Below are positions 9,701 to 18,486 of a stretch of DNA of 64,000 nucleotides, one piece after another. Numbering within the stretch: position 1 is the first letter of the stretch; every line of letters begins with the position of its first letter. The DNA comes from Luteibacter mycovicinus. Lineage in GTDB: Bacteria > Pseudomonadota > Gammaproteobacteria > Xanthomonadales > Rhodanobacteraceae. The stretch is from NCBI RefSeq assembly GCF_000745235.1, contig NZ_JQNL01000001.1, positions 930,001 to 994,000 on the forward strand, read 5' to 3'. The notes under the pieces were generated by a model. The model did not search any database and was not told the origin of the DNA. It saw nothing but the letters and a program-made list of their open reading frames with translations. Both the position numbers and the translations under genes were made by a program.

Positions 9701-11942
9701 GGAGATACGCATGGACGACTCCACGCGTTCCTGCAACGTCGAGGTATCCCCGGGTGGCCTGGAGCTGGCCAGGACCGGCGTCGACGGCGTGCGTCGGGTG
9801 TCCGTCTACGACGATCTGGGGCGCGTCGTCCGCGTGGACCACCTTGCCGACGACGACCTGGCGATCGTCGGAATCACCTTCGACTACGACGCGCTGTCAC
9901 GACCGTCGACGTGCACGATCGCCGATGCCCTTGGCTCGCTGACCGAGCGCGTGACCTACGACGGACGCGGCCGCGTGTCGGGCACGACCTGGCTCATCGA
10001 CAACGAGGCCGGAGCGACGCGACGCGCGCTCACCCTGCACTGGCGCGACGACGACAAACTGGCGGGCAGACGGTGGTACGACGCCGAGGATCGACTGCTG
10101 CGCGAGGAAGCCATGGACTATGACCTCCGGGGCCGGCTCGAGACCCATACCATCGCCATGGCCCTCGCCGGTGAATACCCGGTCGACGAGGCAGGCAACG
10201 CGTATCGCACCCAACGTTTCACTCACGACGACATCGACAACCTGCTTGCGGTGGAGACCACGCTCGTCGACGGACGCGTCAACCGCACCGGTTACGCTTA
10301 CGACACGATCGACCGCGATCGTCTGGTCGGTGTCCACAGCACGCTCGCCGGGTATCCCGGATACGGCACGGCGCTCCGCCTTGGCTACGACGCCAACGGT
10401 AACCTCGTCGACGATGGCATGGGGCGAAGAATCGACTGGGATGGCGCCGGCCGGCTGATCGGCGTACGCCAGGCCGACGGCGTCCGGACCGACTACGGCT
10501 ATGGGCCTGACGCCCGGATCGGGCGGATACGACGGGCGGGGCAAACCACCTACCGGTACTTCGACGACGGCCTGGTCTATGGCGAGTTCAACGACACGGA
10601 TCAACGTCGCTACCTGCGTGCCGGAGGTACCGTGGTCGCCGAGAGCGTGCTCGCGGGTGCCCTGCGCACCACCTGGCTCGTCGGCAGCGATCCGCAAGGC
10701 TCGGCCATCGTCGAAAGCGGCGCGAACGCGACGACGATGCGTACCTATGGCGCGTTTGGCTACCGGGATACGACCGACGACGGTGCGCGCACCGGCTTCG
10801 CGGGCGAAGCCCGCGACGAGGACATCGACGGGTACATGCTCGGCGACCGACCGTATTCGCCCAGGCTGCAACGCTTCCTCTGCCCCGACCGGGCCAGCCC
10901 CTTCGGCGCTGGCGGCCTCAATCGCTACGCCTATTGCGCGGGCGATCCGGTCAACCGGATCGATCCCGGTGGCAACGCCTGGTGGGACTGGCTGGGCGCG
11001 GCCCTGGGTATCATCGGCGCGGTCGTAGCCACCGTCGCCACCGGCGGCGCACTGCTAGGCGTGGTCGGAGCCGCCGCCGCCGGAAGCCTCACCGCTGCCG
11101 TGTCCACCCCAACGATGGTCGTCATGGCCACCGCCACGATCCTGGAGGTCACCTCGGCCGCTGTCGAGATCGCCTCGCTCGCCGCGGTCGCCGCCGGCGA
11201 CGAGGAAACCGCCTCCATTCTGGGCTGGGTCGCCTTCGGCACCGGCGTGGCCTCCGGCGCGCTGTCCGTGGGACCTGCGGCGGGACGCGCCGCGACTCGA
11301 TTTGTCGGCACGAAGCATGCCGCGGGAGCGCCAGGCGCACGTCGCTTGCCTCTCCCCACATGGCGAAGGAGCGGCGCCGGGCACTCGACCTTTCAATTCG
11401 ATTACGGTGGACGCTCGGTCACGCTTCACCTCGCAAAAAAAGGGCCCAGGGGCCAGTTGCCTGATGGTCGACTCATCCGGACCGGCTATAAAGGACGCCC
11501 TGAAGTCGTGCCTCAATGGTCGAGCCGACCGAACGGCAACGGTGGCATCGTGCATTTCAACGACGCCCCCATCGATGCGAGCGACGTCACCGATGGCGTC
11601 ATACGGAACATCGGCAAACTGAACGACTCGAAGAAAATCATCGTATTGACCGGAGTCCATGGCAACTTCGCGGGATTCAACTGGCTCGCCGGCTGGCGCC
11701 TCTGGGGGCACAAGCAATTTTTTTGGGACGACAAGGCTCGCATCCCGAAAATGTCGCTTATCTCGGGAAACAGCCAGAGCAACATCTCCGTCGTCGATAT
11801 ATCGGGGATGTCGAAATCCGAAATCGAAAAGTACTGGAACATGAAAGATGCACACATCATCAACGCGTACTGCTTCAGCGGCGCCGACCGACGGTTGATG
11901 AAGCGGTTCAACATCTTTTCAATCACCCTCTACGCCGTGTGA
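6732..11942 (+). CDS. RHS/YD-repeat polymorphic toxin 1 (1736 residues) with caspase-like C-terminal tip
   Basis: A GGAAG Shine-Dalgarno sequence precedes the ATG. The N-terminal region (SSAFSFYSHVSGDVDPRTG, about 20-40) resembles the VDPRTG-type RHS proteins of pseudomonads; no PAAR domain or signal peptide is seen. Many YD repeats form the shell. The RHS core runs to about residue 1415 (RTGFAGEARD, RPYSPRLQRFL, LNRYAYCAGDPVNRIDP). A hydrophobic Ala/Gly-rich segment (about 1417-1520) follows, then a variable tip of about 180 residues. The tip has His1643 (LTGVHGN) and Cys1714 (INAYCFSGAD), an order and spacing reminiscent of clan CD (caspase/CHAT-type) peptidases. That activity is an inference. 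No small immunity gene follows directly. Confidence 0.9.
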   Translation: MQEGNGTNRDASPFASGDFYSSAFSFYSHVSGDVDPRTGMYSAAIDLPTGKGNLLRGPHFEFRLHYDALGTNDDGFGVGWRLAITELDTDSGILTLGSGDSHRIEWYYPGHETTFPDRKLDSFRLTPAWDGSAVLEHATGVVEYLRPLDDRPSVLRPAHIVNPGGNAIHFVWLLGPNGTPVLSRVVDDDGVDLLRLIYPDPSRVQLVIATGPSAPLEMNFERTGSQLDRVRIPALMELNATPVREEEEPVWAFEYRNSLDPPYLPLLAAVTSPDGVRDQVEYTETALCLPTGAPMTYMPAVSERSRVLDADRSRVLQTSRYTYDVHGDKNFYGFGLVSVWENRNDQLLHHGAASSFFYGSKETQLDDHDVVLCTIERTYNHFHLLVREVTTRGHVVQDVATEYGEIPGEPFARQPKSFQLPHKVVTTLYDARHDDVRRTVAVESRYDTEGDVVYRHDDGTGVTERFEYYPLDGDGDRCPPDPLRLTRRIASEVAIPGPGAGPTLITRYRYTALPVRRRNAVTAYTPEVYVQACAEAVHIEGVAEPLWESEQAFIVDQGEQHGAILWETRVQDNLMARVDYSYELDTAMRTLTTQTKRTTHDGIVQIERETRMLLSGFVLSNMEGNGIYTNFRYDRLGRMTEALRYRDRSDEFSVTRWRFQLSTRERWVERIGTTDLPHRSWLDELGRVVREDEPLADGQLVTVRTLTYDPLGEVAGETRYDRLANDRTLKLTTCYAYDDWGQCARVTSPDGSHVRSETVLVRLDGEVFTRTTVWREANGERIGGWQSTDTDAAGRQRRSQVGEWDGLGNAVEGPFAQWQYDGLGRCVRTVDALGRITGQSWDAFDRQLDTTLPDGAVVRRTYAPGHEGELLATIGLVPAGGGDTIPLGSRDWDGWGRLTHETAGSLTRRYAYVPGQFNPEREYLPAGGEIHRTYEPWLNEALLTETLLTDPPVPLKKANYHPRVGVPVSLSSDIGVMGIRTDYLGRMTGQEIRMDDSTRSCNVEVSPGGLELARTGVDGVRRVSVYDDLGRVVRVDHLADDDLAIVGITFDYDALSRPSTCTIADALGSLTERVTYDGRGRVSGTTWLIDNEAGATRRALTLHWRDDDKLAGRRWYDAEDRLLREEAMDYDLRGRLETHTIAMALAGEYPVDEAGNAYRTQRFTHDDIDNLLAVETTLVDGRVNRTGYAYDTIDRDRLVGVHSTLAGYPGYGTALRLGYDANGNLVDDGMGRRIDWDGAGRLIGVRQADGVRTDYGYGPDARIGRIRRAGQTTYRYFDDGLVYGEFNDTDQRRYLRAGGTVVAESVLAGALRTTWLVGSDPQGSAIVESGANATTMRTYGAFGYRDTTDDGARTGFAGEARDEDIDGYMLGDRPYSPRLQRFLCPDRASPFGAGGLNRYAYCAGDPVNRIDPGGNAWWDWLGAALGIIGAVVATVATGGALLGVVGAAAAGSLTAAVSTPTMVVMATATILEVTSAAVEIASLAAVAAGDEETASILGWVAFGTGVASGALSVGPAAGRAATRFVGTKHAAGAPGARRLPLPTWRRSGAGHSTFQFDYGGRSVTLHLAKKGPRGQLPDGRLIRTGYKGRPEVVPQWSSRPNGNGGIVHFNDAPIDASDVTDGVIRNIGKLNDSKKIIVLTGVHGNFAGFNWLAGWRLWGHKQFFWDDKARIPKMSLISGNSQSNISVVDISGMSKSEIEKYWNMKDAHIINAYCFSGADRRLMKRFNIFSITLYAV

Positions 11943-12140
11943 GGGTGTACCTCGCGCTCCGTGGATACCACTGACGCCATGCCGACGGCGACTTGCATCG
12001 ATCCTGCCGGTTAAGCGCCGGGCAGGCTTACAACCCATGCCATATCGACAACACGGCCAGTAAGCCGTCAACTGTGACAAGGCGCTCGCTCGTTACCGTA
12101 TGACGCGACCACCAGGGATTGAATTGCAAAGGGAGTAGCA

Positions 12141-13160
12141 ATGAACGCGCAGACACCCAACGCCGCGGATGACAGCTGGAGAATCGCCCGGGTTTCGCTC
12201 CATGTCGACAGCCTTGTCTACACCAACGGCCGGCAACAAGCCTACGTCCGTCTCTACATCGAGGCCGAGTACAATTTCGAACCGGTGAAGCTGACGCAGA
12301 GCGAAAAGGACAGCGTACGCCTGATCGATTACGCGAAGCCGGAAGTCGAAATCCCCATCTCGGAAGATGGCGGCGAGCGACATCGGGGCTGGTCAGCACA
12401 ACGCGATTTCCGAGGCTACGAGCCTCACCCCGGTCTTGGTCGCCGACCCGACACGACATTCGCGGGCGGGGACTACCTGGAATTCTACGTCGATGCGGCG
12501 GCCGACGCCTTGCGCGCGCCTCTTGCACTCGCTTTCCGCGTTACCGGCGACAACAAGTGGACGTATCGGACCGATGGCTACGTGTTGGACCCGGACGGCC
12601 AGGAAGGCCCGTACAACAGCAGACTCGACACGGGTGCGGACAAGCTGGTCCGAGCCGTGACCCCACCCGTTTATACGCCAGCCGAGTTCCGCCTCGGCCC
12701 GTCCGGTACCCGTGGGACCGGGTCCTCGCGGGCGGGCATCTTCAATGAGGTCCACCTGCTGTTCCTGCAGCCCACCGCCTCGCCTGGTCCGACCATCAGG
12801 TCCATGCGTTGCAGCCCGGCGGGAATGATCCACTGGAAAAACGAACTCCCTTTCACGGAGAACCCGTGTTTCACCGGCTATGCAAGTCCGGGAGAAAGCG
12901 AAATTCACTGGGACGACAGAGTACCTGTGGGAGGCCAGCCGCTTCCCCTGCTCGATAAGGTGTATCCCGAACAAGGGGTCATCATGCTTTGTGGACGCAT
13001 CGATATCCCGCAACCCAGCGACGACGATGTGCCGCAAGCCGACGACGAGCTCGTGCCGCGTGGCCCGGTGGACATAGAGGTGACCGACATGTACGGCAAC
13101 AAGCATACGTGCCGACTCGGATTCGTCACGGGAACGCGCGATCAACTAAGGTTCCTCTGA
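12141..13160 (+). CDS. RHS-linked hypothetical protein, paralogue A2 (339 residues)
   Basis: This is a clear paralogue of the protein at 5661: the same length, an N-terminal RVSLHVD strand, LIDYAKPE, GWSAQRDF, GDNKWTYRTDGYVLDPDG, CSPAGMIHWKNELP and the C-terminal TDMYGNKHTC / GFVTGTRDQL segment. A GGGAG sequence lies eight bases before the ATG. It starts 198 bases after RHS gene 1 and ends 19 bases before RHS gene 2, so it occupies both the immunity slot of the first RHS gene and the accessory slot of the second. Its similarity to the copy upstream of RHS 1 favours an accessory role over toxin-specific immunity. No signal peptide. Function unknown. Confidence 0.75.
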   Translation: MNAQTPNAADDSWRIARVSLHVDSLVYTNGRQQAYVRLYIEAEYNFEPVKLTQSEKDSVRLIDYAKPEVEIPISEDGGERHRGWSAQRDFRGYEPHPGLGRRPDTTFAGGDYLEFYVDAAADALRAPLALAFRVTGDNKWTYRTDGYVLDPDGQEGPYNSRLDTGADKLVRAVTPPVYTPAEFRLGPSGTRGTGSSRAGIFNEVHLLFLQPTASPGPTIRSMRCSPAGMIHWKNELPFTENPCFTGYASPGESEIHWDDRVPVGGQPLPLLDKVYPEQGVIMLCGRIDIPQPSDDDVPQADDELVPRGPVDIEVTDMYGNKHTCRLGFVTGTRDQLRFL

Positions 13161-13179
13161 CGCGAAGGAGTGCACGCTC

Positions 13180-16100
13180 ATGACCGGTCGGTCTCCCGAA
13201 ACACAAGGCGCCCTCGCCAATGACGACTTCTACTCCGGTGCCTTCAGCTTCTACAGTCACGTCAGTGGTGACGTCGATCCTCGCACCGGGATGTACTCGG
13301 CAGGCATCGATCTGACCACCGGCAAGGGCAACCAGCTACGCGGTCCCTCGTTCGAGTTCCGCCTGAACTACGATGCGCTGAGCAGCAATGATGATGGTTT
13401 CGGCACGGGCTGGCATCTGGGTGTCACCCGGCTGGAACGCGACGTCGGCATGCTGGTGCTCGGCAGCGGCGCCAGTCACCGTTTCGACCGTCTGTTCCCC
13501 GGCACTCCTTCGGGCTTTCCCGACCGTAAGCTAAAGAGCTTTCGGCTCACCGCTGGCGATAACAGTACCGCGGTACTCGAGCACGCCACGGGTGTCATCG
13601 AATATCTCGCCCCCGCCGCCGGCTCTTCCAGTAGTCTGCGTCCCCAGCGTATCGTCAACCCCAGTGGCGACGCCATTCACCTGACATGGGAAAGCGGGCC
13701 ACACGGCACGCCTGTTCTGACACGGGTCGTGGATGACGAGGGTCAGCCCTTGCTCATACTCTCCTACCCGGATCGCGGCAACATCCACCTGACCATCTTC
13801 ACCGGGCTGACAGCGCCGGTGGAACTGCATTTTTCGCGCGTGGGCGACACCTTGCAGCGCGTTCGCATCCCCGCGCTCACGGAACTCAACGCTGAGCCCG
13901 TTCGCGACGAAGAAGAAGCCGTGTGGGCTTTCGGCTACAAGAACAGCCTGGAACCGCCCTATCTCGCACTGCTGCGTTCGGTCACATCGCCCGATGGCAT
14001 CCTCGATGTCGTGGAGTATGCGGAGGAGTCCATTCAGCTTCCACCGGGGGCGGGGCGACGCTACATGCCCGCCGTCGCCGAACGCCGCCGCGTACTCGAC
14101 GCCGATCGCACGACGGTGCTGCAAACCAGCCGGTATGCCTACAACACGCATGGTGCCAACAATTACCTCGGCCATCCCCTTGTCACGTCGTGGGAAAACC
14201 GAAACGATCAGTTGCTGCATCACGGCGACGCCGAAGGATTCGTATACGGGTCGCGGGAAACCCAGGTCGCCAGTAACGGCGACACGCTTTGCACGATCGA
14301 ACGAACCTACAACCATTTCCATCTGATCGTCCGCGAAAGCACGACCCGGGGCACGGTGGTCCAGGAGGTGAAGACGGTCTATGGCGAGGAGCGCGGCGTC
14401 CCGTTCGTCCGACAGAAGACGAGCTTCCAGCTACCGCATTCGATCACTACCACGCTGTACGACAAGCGCAACCCGACCGTAAAACAGGTGACCATCGCCG
14501 ATAACACCTACGATGACGACGGCAACCTGATCTCGCACCGGGACGGCGCCACCGGTATCGTGGAGCGCTCGGCGTATTTCCCCCTGGGCGGTGAGAGCGG
14601 TCTCTGCCCACCGGATCCGCTCGGACTGGCGTATCGGCTGAAGAGCGAAACCGTCGAGCCGGGACCGGGCGGCGGTCCGGTGCTCACGACGCGTTACCAG
14701 TACCGTGACGTGCCTGTACGGGTCGCGGCCGGCGCAGCGCGCGCCGTGGCATCCCCTCGCGCGCCGACGTTCTACGTGCAGGCTTGCGAGGAAACCCTCG
14801 TTGAAAAAGACCGCGACGACCCGCTGACCCGCAGCGAGCAGCATTTCATCCTGGATCACAGCGATCGTCACGGCGCGTTGTCGAAGGAATCGCGCACGCA
14901 GGACGGCCTGAGCCTGACCCGCGAGTTCAAATACCGAACCGACACAGGCAGGCAGACCATCGTCACAACGGTCATCGAAACCACCTTTGACGGCGTGACC
15001 AGTACCACGGAAGAAGAGGTCGCCCTTGTCGGCGGTCAGCTGCGGGGCAGCATGGACGCGCTGGGCAATCACACCTACACCATCTACGACAATCTCTCCC
15101 GGCCGAAAACACAAAGCCGCGCACGCGGTCGGGAACAGGAAGTGATCACAAGCGAGTGGCAATACCATGTGTCGACAACCAGCCGCTGGGTGCAACGCAG
15201 GGGAGTGACCGGCCTGCCACACCGGACGAGGCTGGACGAACAGGGACGGGTCACCGCCGAGGAAGAGCCGCTGCCCGACGGGAGCATGATGACCGTCCGC
15301 GAGGTGAGTTACGACCACTTCGGTCAGGTGCTGGCCGAGGTCCTTTACGATCGTCTGGCGAGCGATGCGCCACTACGGCTTCGCACGGAATTCAAGTACG
15401 ACGACTGGGGCCGATGCAGCGACCGGACGGCACCGGACGGAAGTCATGCCCGGAGCGAAACGGCTCTCATTGAGGTGAACGGTGAGGTCGTCACCCGCAC
15501 GACAGCGTGGCAGGAGGCCGATGGACGGCGCATCGGTGGCTGGCAGTCGACCGACACCGACGCGGCCGGCCGACAACGGCGGGCGGCATCCGGTATCTGG
15601 GACGACGAAGGCGCGGCCCGCGAAGTGGCCGTGACCCAATGGCGCTACGACGGCCTGGGTCGTTGCATCGAGATCGTCGATCCGCTGGGCCAGGTGACGG
15701 CGCAGCACTGGGACGTTCTCGGACGGTTGACCGAGGTGACGCTCCCCGACGGAACGGCGGTCGCGTACACCTTCGCGGCCGGGCACGAAGAGGCACTACC
15801 GACCAGCATGTCCGTGACGCCCGCGGACGGGGCCCCTGCCCTGCGCCTCGGCCGCCAGGACTGGGACGGCCTGGGCCGTCTCCTCAGCGAAACCTCCGGC
15901 AGCCTGACGCGACGTTACGACTACAGGCCCGACCAGTTCAACGCCGCCAGCGAGCACTTGCCCGCGGGCGGAGAGATCCGCCGGACTTACGAGCCCTGGC
16001 TCAACGAGGCGGTAGTGACGGAAACGCTCGCATCCGACCCGCCGGTCGTGCTGAGAACGGCTGCCTACCATCCGATCGGCGGCATGCCTAAGTCGATCAA

Positions 16101-18411
16101 GAGCGACAGCGGCGAGATGGGGATTGAAACCGACTACCTGGGCCGGATGACCAAGCAGACGGTGACCATGGGCGACACGTCCCGCTCGAGCGAAGTGATC
16201 GTTTCACCGTGTGGGGTCGAACTGGTCAAAAGCGGGATCGACGGAGCCACCCAGGTTTTTCACTATGACAAATGCGGGCGTACCGAGCGCCTCGAGCACG
16301 TGACAAAAGAAGGTCTTGGGCTCGTCGATGTGACCTTTGCCTACGACGGTCTTTCACGCCCGACCTCACGCACCGCGACGACCGACGCGGGCGGGTCGGT
16401 GACCGAGAGCCTTGAATACGACGATCTCGGCCGTGTGGCCGGCACTACCTGGCTGGCCGAGCGCGCCGGCAAGCGCACACGGCGGAAACTGGTCCTGGAG
16501 TGGCGCAGGGACGGCAAGGTGACCGGCAAGCGGTGGTTCGGTAACGACGATGTGTCGCCCCTGCGCGAAGAAAGCATGGAATACGACACCCGGGGCCGGC
16601 TCGTCGTCCACACTATCGACGCCATCGACGGGGAATATCCCGTCGACGAAGCAGGTCATGCCTATCGCACGCAACGCTTCGACTACGACAGCATCGACAA
16701 TCTGCGCAGCGTCGAGACCACGCTCGTCGATGGCCGCTTCAACCGGACCGCCTACGGCTACGATGCCATCGACCTCGACCGCCTCGTCAGCGTGGAAAGC
16801 AGCCTCGCGAGTTACCCGGGCTACGGCACCCCGCTGGTCGTCCGCTACGACGACAACGGCAACGTGATCGAAGACGGGCTGGGCAATGTGCTGACGTGGG
16901 ATGCGGCGAGTCGGCTCGCCTCGGTCACATCGGCCAGCAACGTTCGCACCGACTACGCCTACGGTCCCGACGGCCGGATAGGACAGGTCGTCCAGCAGGA
17001 ACGCAGCACCCTCCGCTATTACGACGACGGACAACTTTACGGCGAATTCGACGACGACGAGCAGAGGCGTTTCCTGCGATCCGGCGGCACGGTCGTCGCC
17101 GAGTCCGTCCTCAGCCGTGACCTGCGCAGGACATGGCTGCTGGGTAACGACCCGCAGGGTTCGGTGATTCTCGAGGCCGGCGATGCCGTCGCGACGCGTA
17201 CCTACGGGGCCTACGGCGATCGCAAAGCGACCTCCGACGCGGCGCGGTCCGGTTTCGCCGGGGAGGTCTGCGACGCGGATACCGGCTGGTATCTGCTGGG
17301 TGAGCGCCCGTATTCGCCAGCACTGCGGCGTTTCCTCAGCCCCGACCGCGCGAGCCCCTTCGGCGCGGGCGGCGTCAATCGCTACGCCTATTGCGCGGGC
17401 GATCCGATCAACCGCATCGATCCCACGGGGAGCGCGTGGTGGGACTGGCTCGGCCTCGCGCTGGGCGCCATCGGTGCCGCCGTCGCGGTGGTTGCGACCG
17501 GCGGCGCCCTGCTCGGCGTCGTCGCCGCGGCCGCCGCCGGAAGCCTTACCGCGGCGGTATCGACACCGACCATGATGGTCATGGCCGCCGCCGCGGTACT
17601 CGAGGTCACGTCGGTGGCCGTGGAGGTCGGCGCCCTGGCCTCGGCGGCGACCGGCGATGAACAGACCGCCGGCATCCTGGGATGGATAGCGTTCGGAACG
17701 GGGCTGGCGTCGGGTGCGATGTCGACAGCACCAAAAATGGGAGCGCCGCGTGGGAGATTCGTGGGCGCCCGGCGGTCAGCGACGCAAGGGGCGACCGGGC
17801 GAACACCGACCGTGACAGCGACCACCCTTCATCCAGGAACTACCGACTCAGGCTTGATTGAGGCCGTCCATCCCTTTGGGGGAAAGGTTAACCATTACGT
17901 GGGCGCGCCCGCCGTAAGTGCTCAAATACCGAACCGAATTATTCTTAACGATCCCGACAAGATAAACATCGCCCCCCAATGGTTCAAAGCTAAGAACGCC
18001 GCTGGGGGCACTGTTTATTTCACCGACACCATGACGAACGGCACAATCGTCGGCGAAGTGATGGATGCGATCGCGAAAAAAAGGGCAGCTCAGAAGAGCA
18101 AGCATAAAATTATCGGCCTTACTGGCGGTCACGGAAACGCGCTCGGAGACAATTATAAAAATGGGATCAGAGTTCATGCTGACAGCCGTTTTCAACCGGA
18201 AGACAACTTCTCGGCAGCTAATGCTTTCTTCAAATATGGCAACCCCGGCCTGAAAATCAGAACCAAAAATATCGCTGGCAAAAGTCCGGCCAAGATTCGA
18301 AAGTGGCTTTCTCAGCCCGGCGACATCATCGTCGGGCACTGCTACTCCGCCGCCGACCCGATTCTCATGGAAGTGCTCAACTTGCCGGAAGTCACTGTCT
18401 ATACCTTCTAA
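13180..18411 (+). CDS. RHS/YD-repeat polymorphic toxin 2 (1743 residues) with caspase-like C-terminal tip
   Basis: This is a paralogue of the first RHS protein along its whole length: N-terminal FYSGAFSFYSHVSGDVDPRTG, YD repeats, and an RHS core ending near residue 1413 (GGVNRYAYCAGDPINRIDP), followed by a similar hydrophobic Ala/Gly-rich segment. The start follows GAAGGAG. The tip after about residue 1545 diverges strongly and is visibly richer in A+T than the body, as expected for an exchanged toxin module. It still aligns with the tip of RHS 1 around PQWF, GGTVYF, KIIGLTGGHGN (His1651) and IIVGHCYSAAD (Cys1721). The proposed caspase-like peptidase activity is inferred from these two motifs only. 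Confidence 0.9.
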   Translation: MTGRSPETQGALANDDFYSGAFSFYSHVSGDVDPRTGMYSAGIDLTTGKGNQLRGPSFEFRLNYDALSSNDDGFGTGWHLGVTRLERDVGMLVLGSGASHRFDRLFPGTPSGFPDRKLKSFRLTAGDNSTAVLEHATGVIEYLAPAAGSSSSLRPQRIVNPSGDAIHLTWESGPHGTPVLTRVVDDEGQPLLILSYPDRGNIHLTIFTGLTAPVELHFSRVGDTLQRVRIPALTELNAEPVRDEEEAVWAFGYKNSLEPPYLALLRSVTSPDGILDVVEYAEESIQLPPGAGRRYMPAVAERRRVLDADRTTVLQTSRYAYNTHGANNYLGHPLVTSWENRNDQLLHHGDAEGFVYGSRETQVASNGDTLCTIERTYNHFHLIVRESTTRGTVVQEVKTVYGEERGVPFVRQKTSFQLPHSITTTLYDKRNPTVKQVTIADNTYDDDGNLISHRDGATGIVERSAYFPLGGESGLCPPDPLGLAYRLKSETVEPGPGGGPVLTTRYQYRDVPVRVAAGAARAVASPRAPTFYVQACEETLVEKDRDDPLTRSEQHFILDHSDRHGALSKESRTQDGLSLTREFKYRTDTGRQTIVTTVIETTFDGVTSTTEEEVALVGGQLRGSMDALGNHTYTIYDNLSRPKTQSRARGREQEVITSEWQYHVSTTSRWVQRRGVTGLPHRTRLDEQGRVTAEEEPLPDGSMMTVREVSYDHFGQVLAEVLYDRLASDAPLRLRTEFKYDDWGRCSDRTAPDGSHARSETALIEVNGEVVTRTTAWQEADGRRIGGWQSTDTDAAGRQRRAASGIWDDEGAAREVAVTQWRYDGLGRCIEIVDPLGQVTAQHWDVLGRLTEVTLPDGTAVAYTFAAGHEEALPTSMSVTPADGAPALRLGRQDWDGLGRLLSETSGSLTRRYDYRPDQFNAASEHLPAGGEIRRTYEPWLNEAVVTETLASDPPVVLRTAAYHPIGGMPKSIKSDSGEMGIETDYLGRMTKQTVTMGDTSRSSEVIVSPCGVELVKSGIDGATQVFHYDKCGRTERLEHVTKEGLGLVDVTFAYDGLSRPTSRTATTDAGGSVTESLEYDDLGRVAGTTWLAERAGKRTRRKLVLEWRRDGKVTGKRWFGNDDVSPLREESMEYDTRGRLVVHTIDAIDGEYPVDEAGHAYRTQRFDYDSIDNLRSVETTLVDGRFNRTAYGYDAIDLDRLVSVESSLASYPGYGTPLVVRYDDNGNVIEDGLGNVLTWDAASRLASVTSASNVRTDYAYGPDGRIGQVVQQERSTLRYYDDGQLYGEFDDDEQRRFLRSGGTVVAESVLSRDLRRTWLLGNDPQGSVILEAGDAVATRTYGAYGDRKATSDAARSGFAGEVCDADTGWYLLGERPYSPALRRFLSPDRASPFGAGGVNRYAYCAGDPINRIDPTGSAWWDWLGLALGAIGAAVAVVATGGALLGVVAAAAAGSLTAAVSTPTMMVMAAAAVLEVTSVAVEVGALASAATGDEQTAGILGWIAFGTGLASGAMSTAPKMGAPRGRFVGARRSATQGATGRTPTVTATTLHPGTTDSGLIEAVHPFGGKVNHYVGAPAVSAQIPNRIILNDPDKINIAPQWFKAKNAAGGTVYFTDTMTNGTIVGEVMDAIAKKRAAQKSKHKIIGLTGGHGNALGDNYKNGIRVHADSRFQPEDNFSAANAFFKYGNPGLKIRTKNIAGKSPAKIRKWLSQPGDIIVGHCYSAADPILMEVLNLPEVTVYTF

Positions 18412-18486
18412 CCGTTTTCGGATGCATATGGATCACCGGGCCGGCTGCAACCCGCTCGGCTTTGCCACCACAACAGGAGTGTTCCG

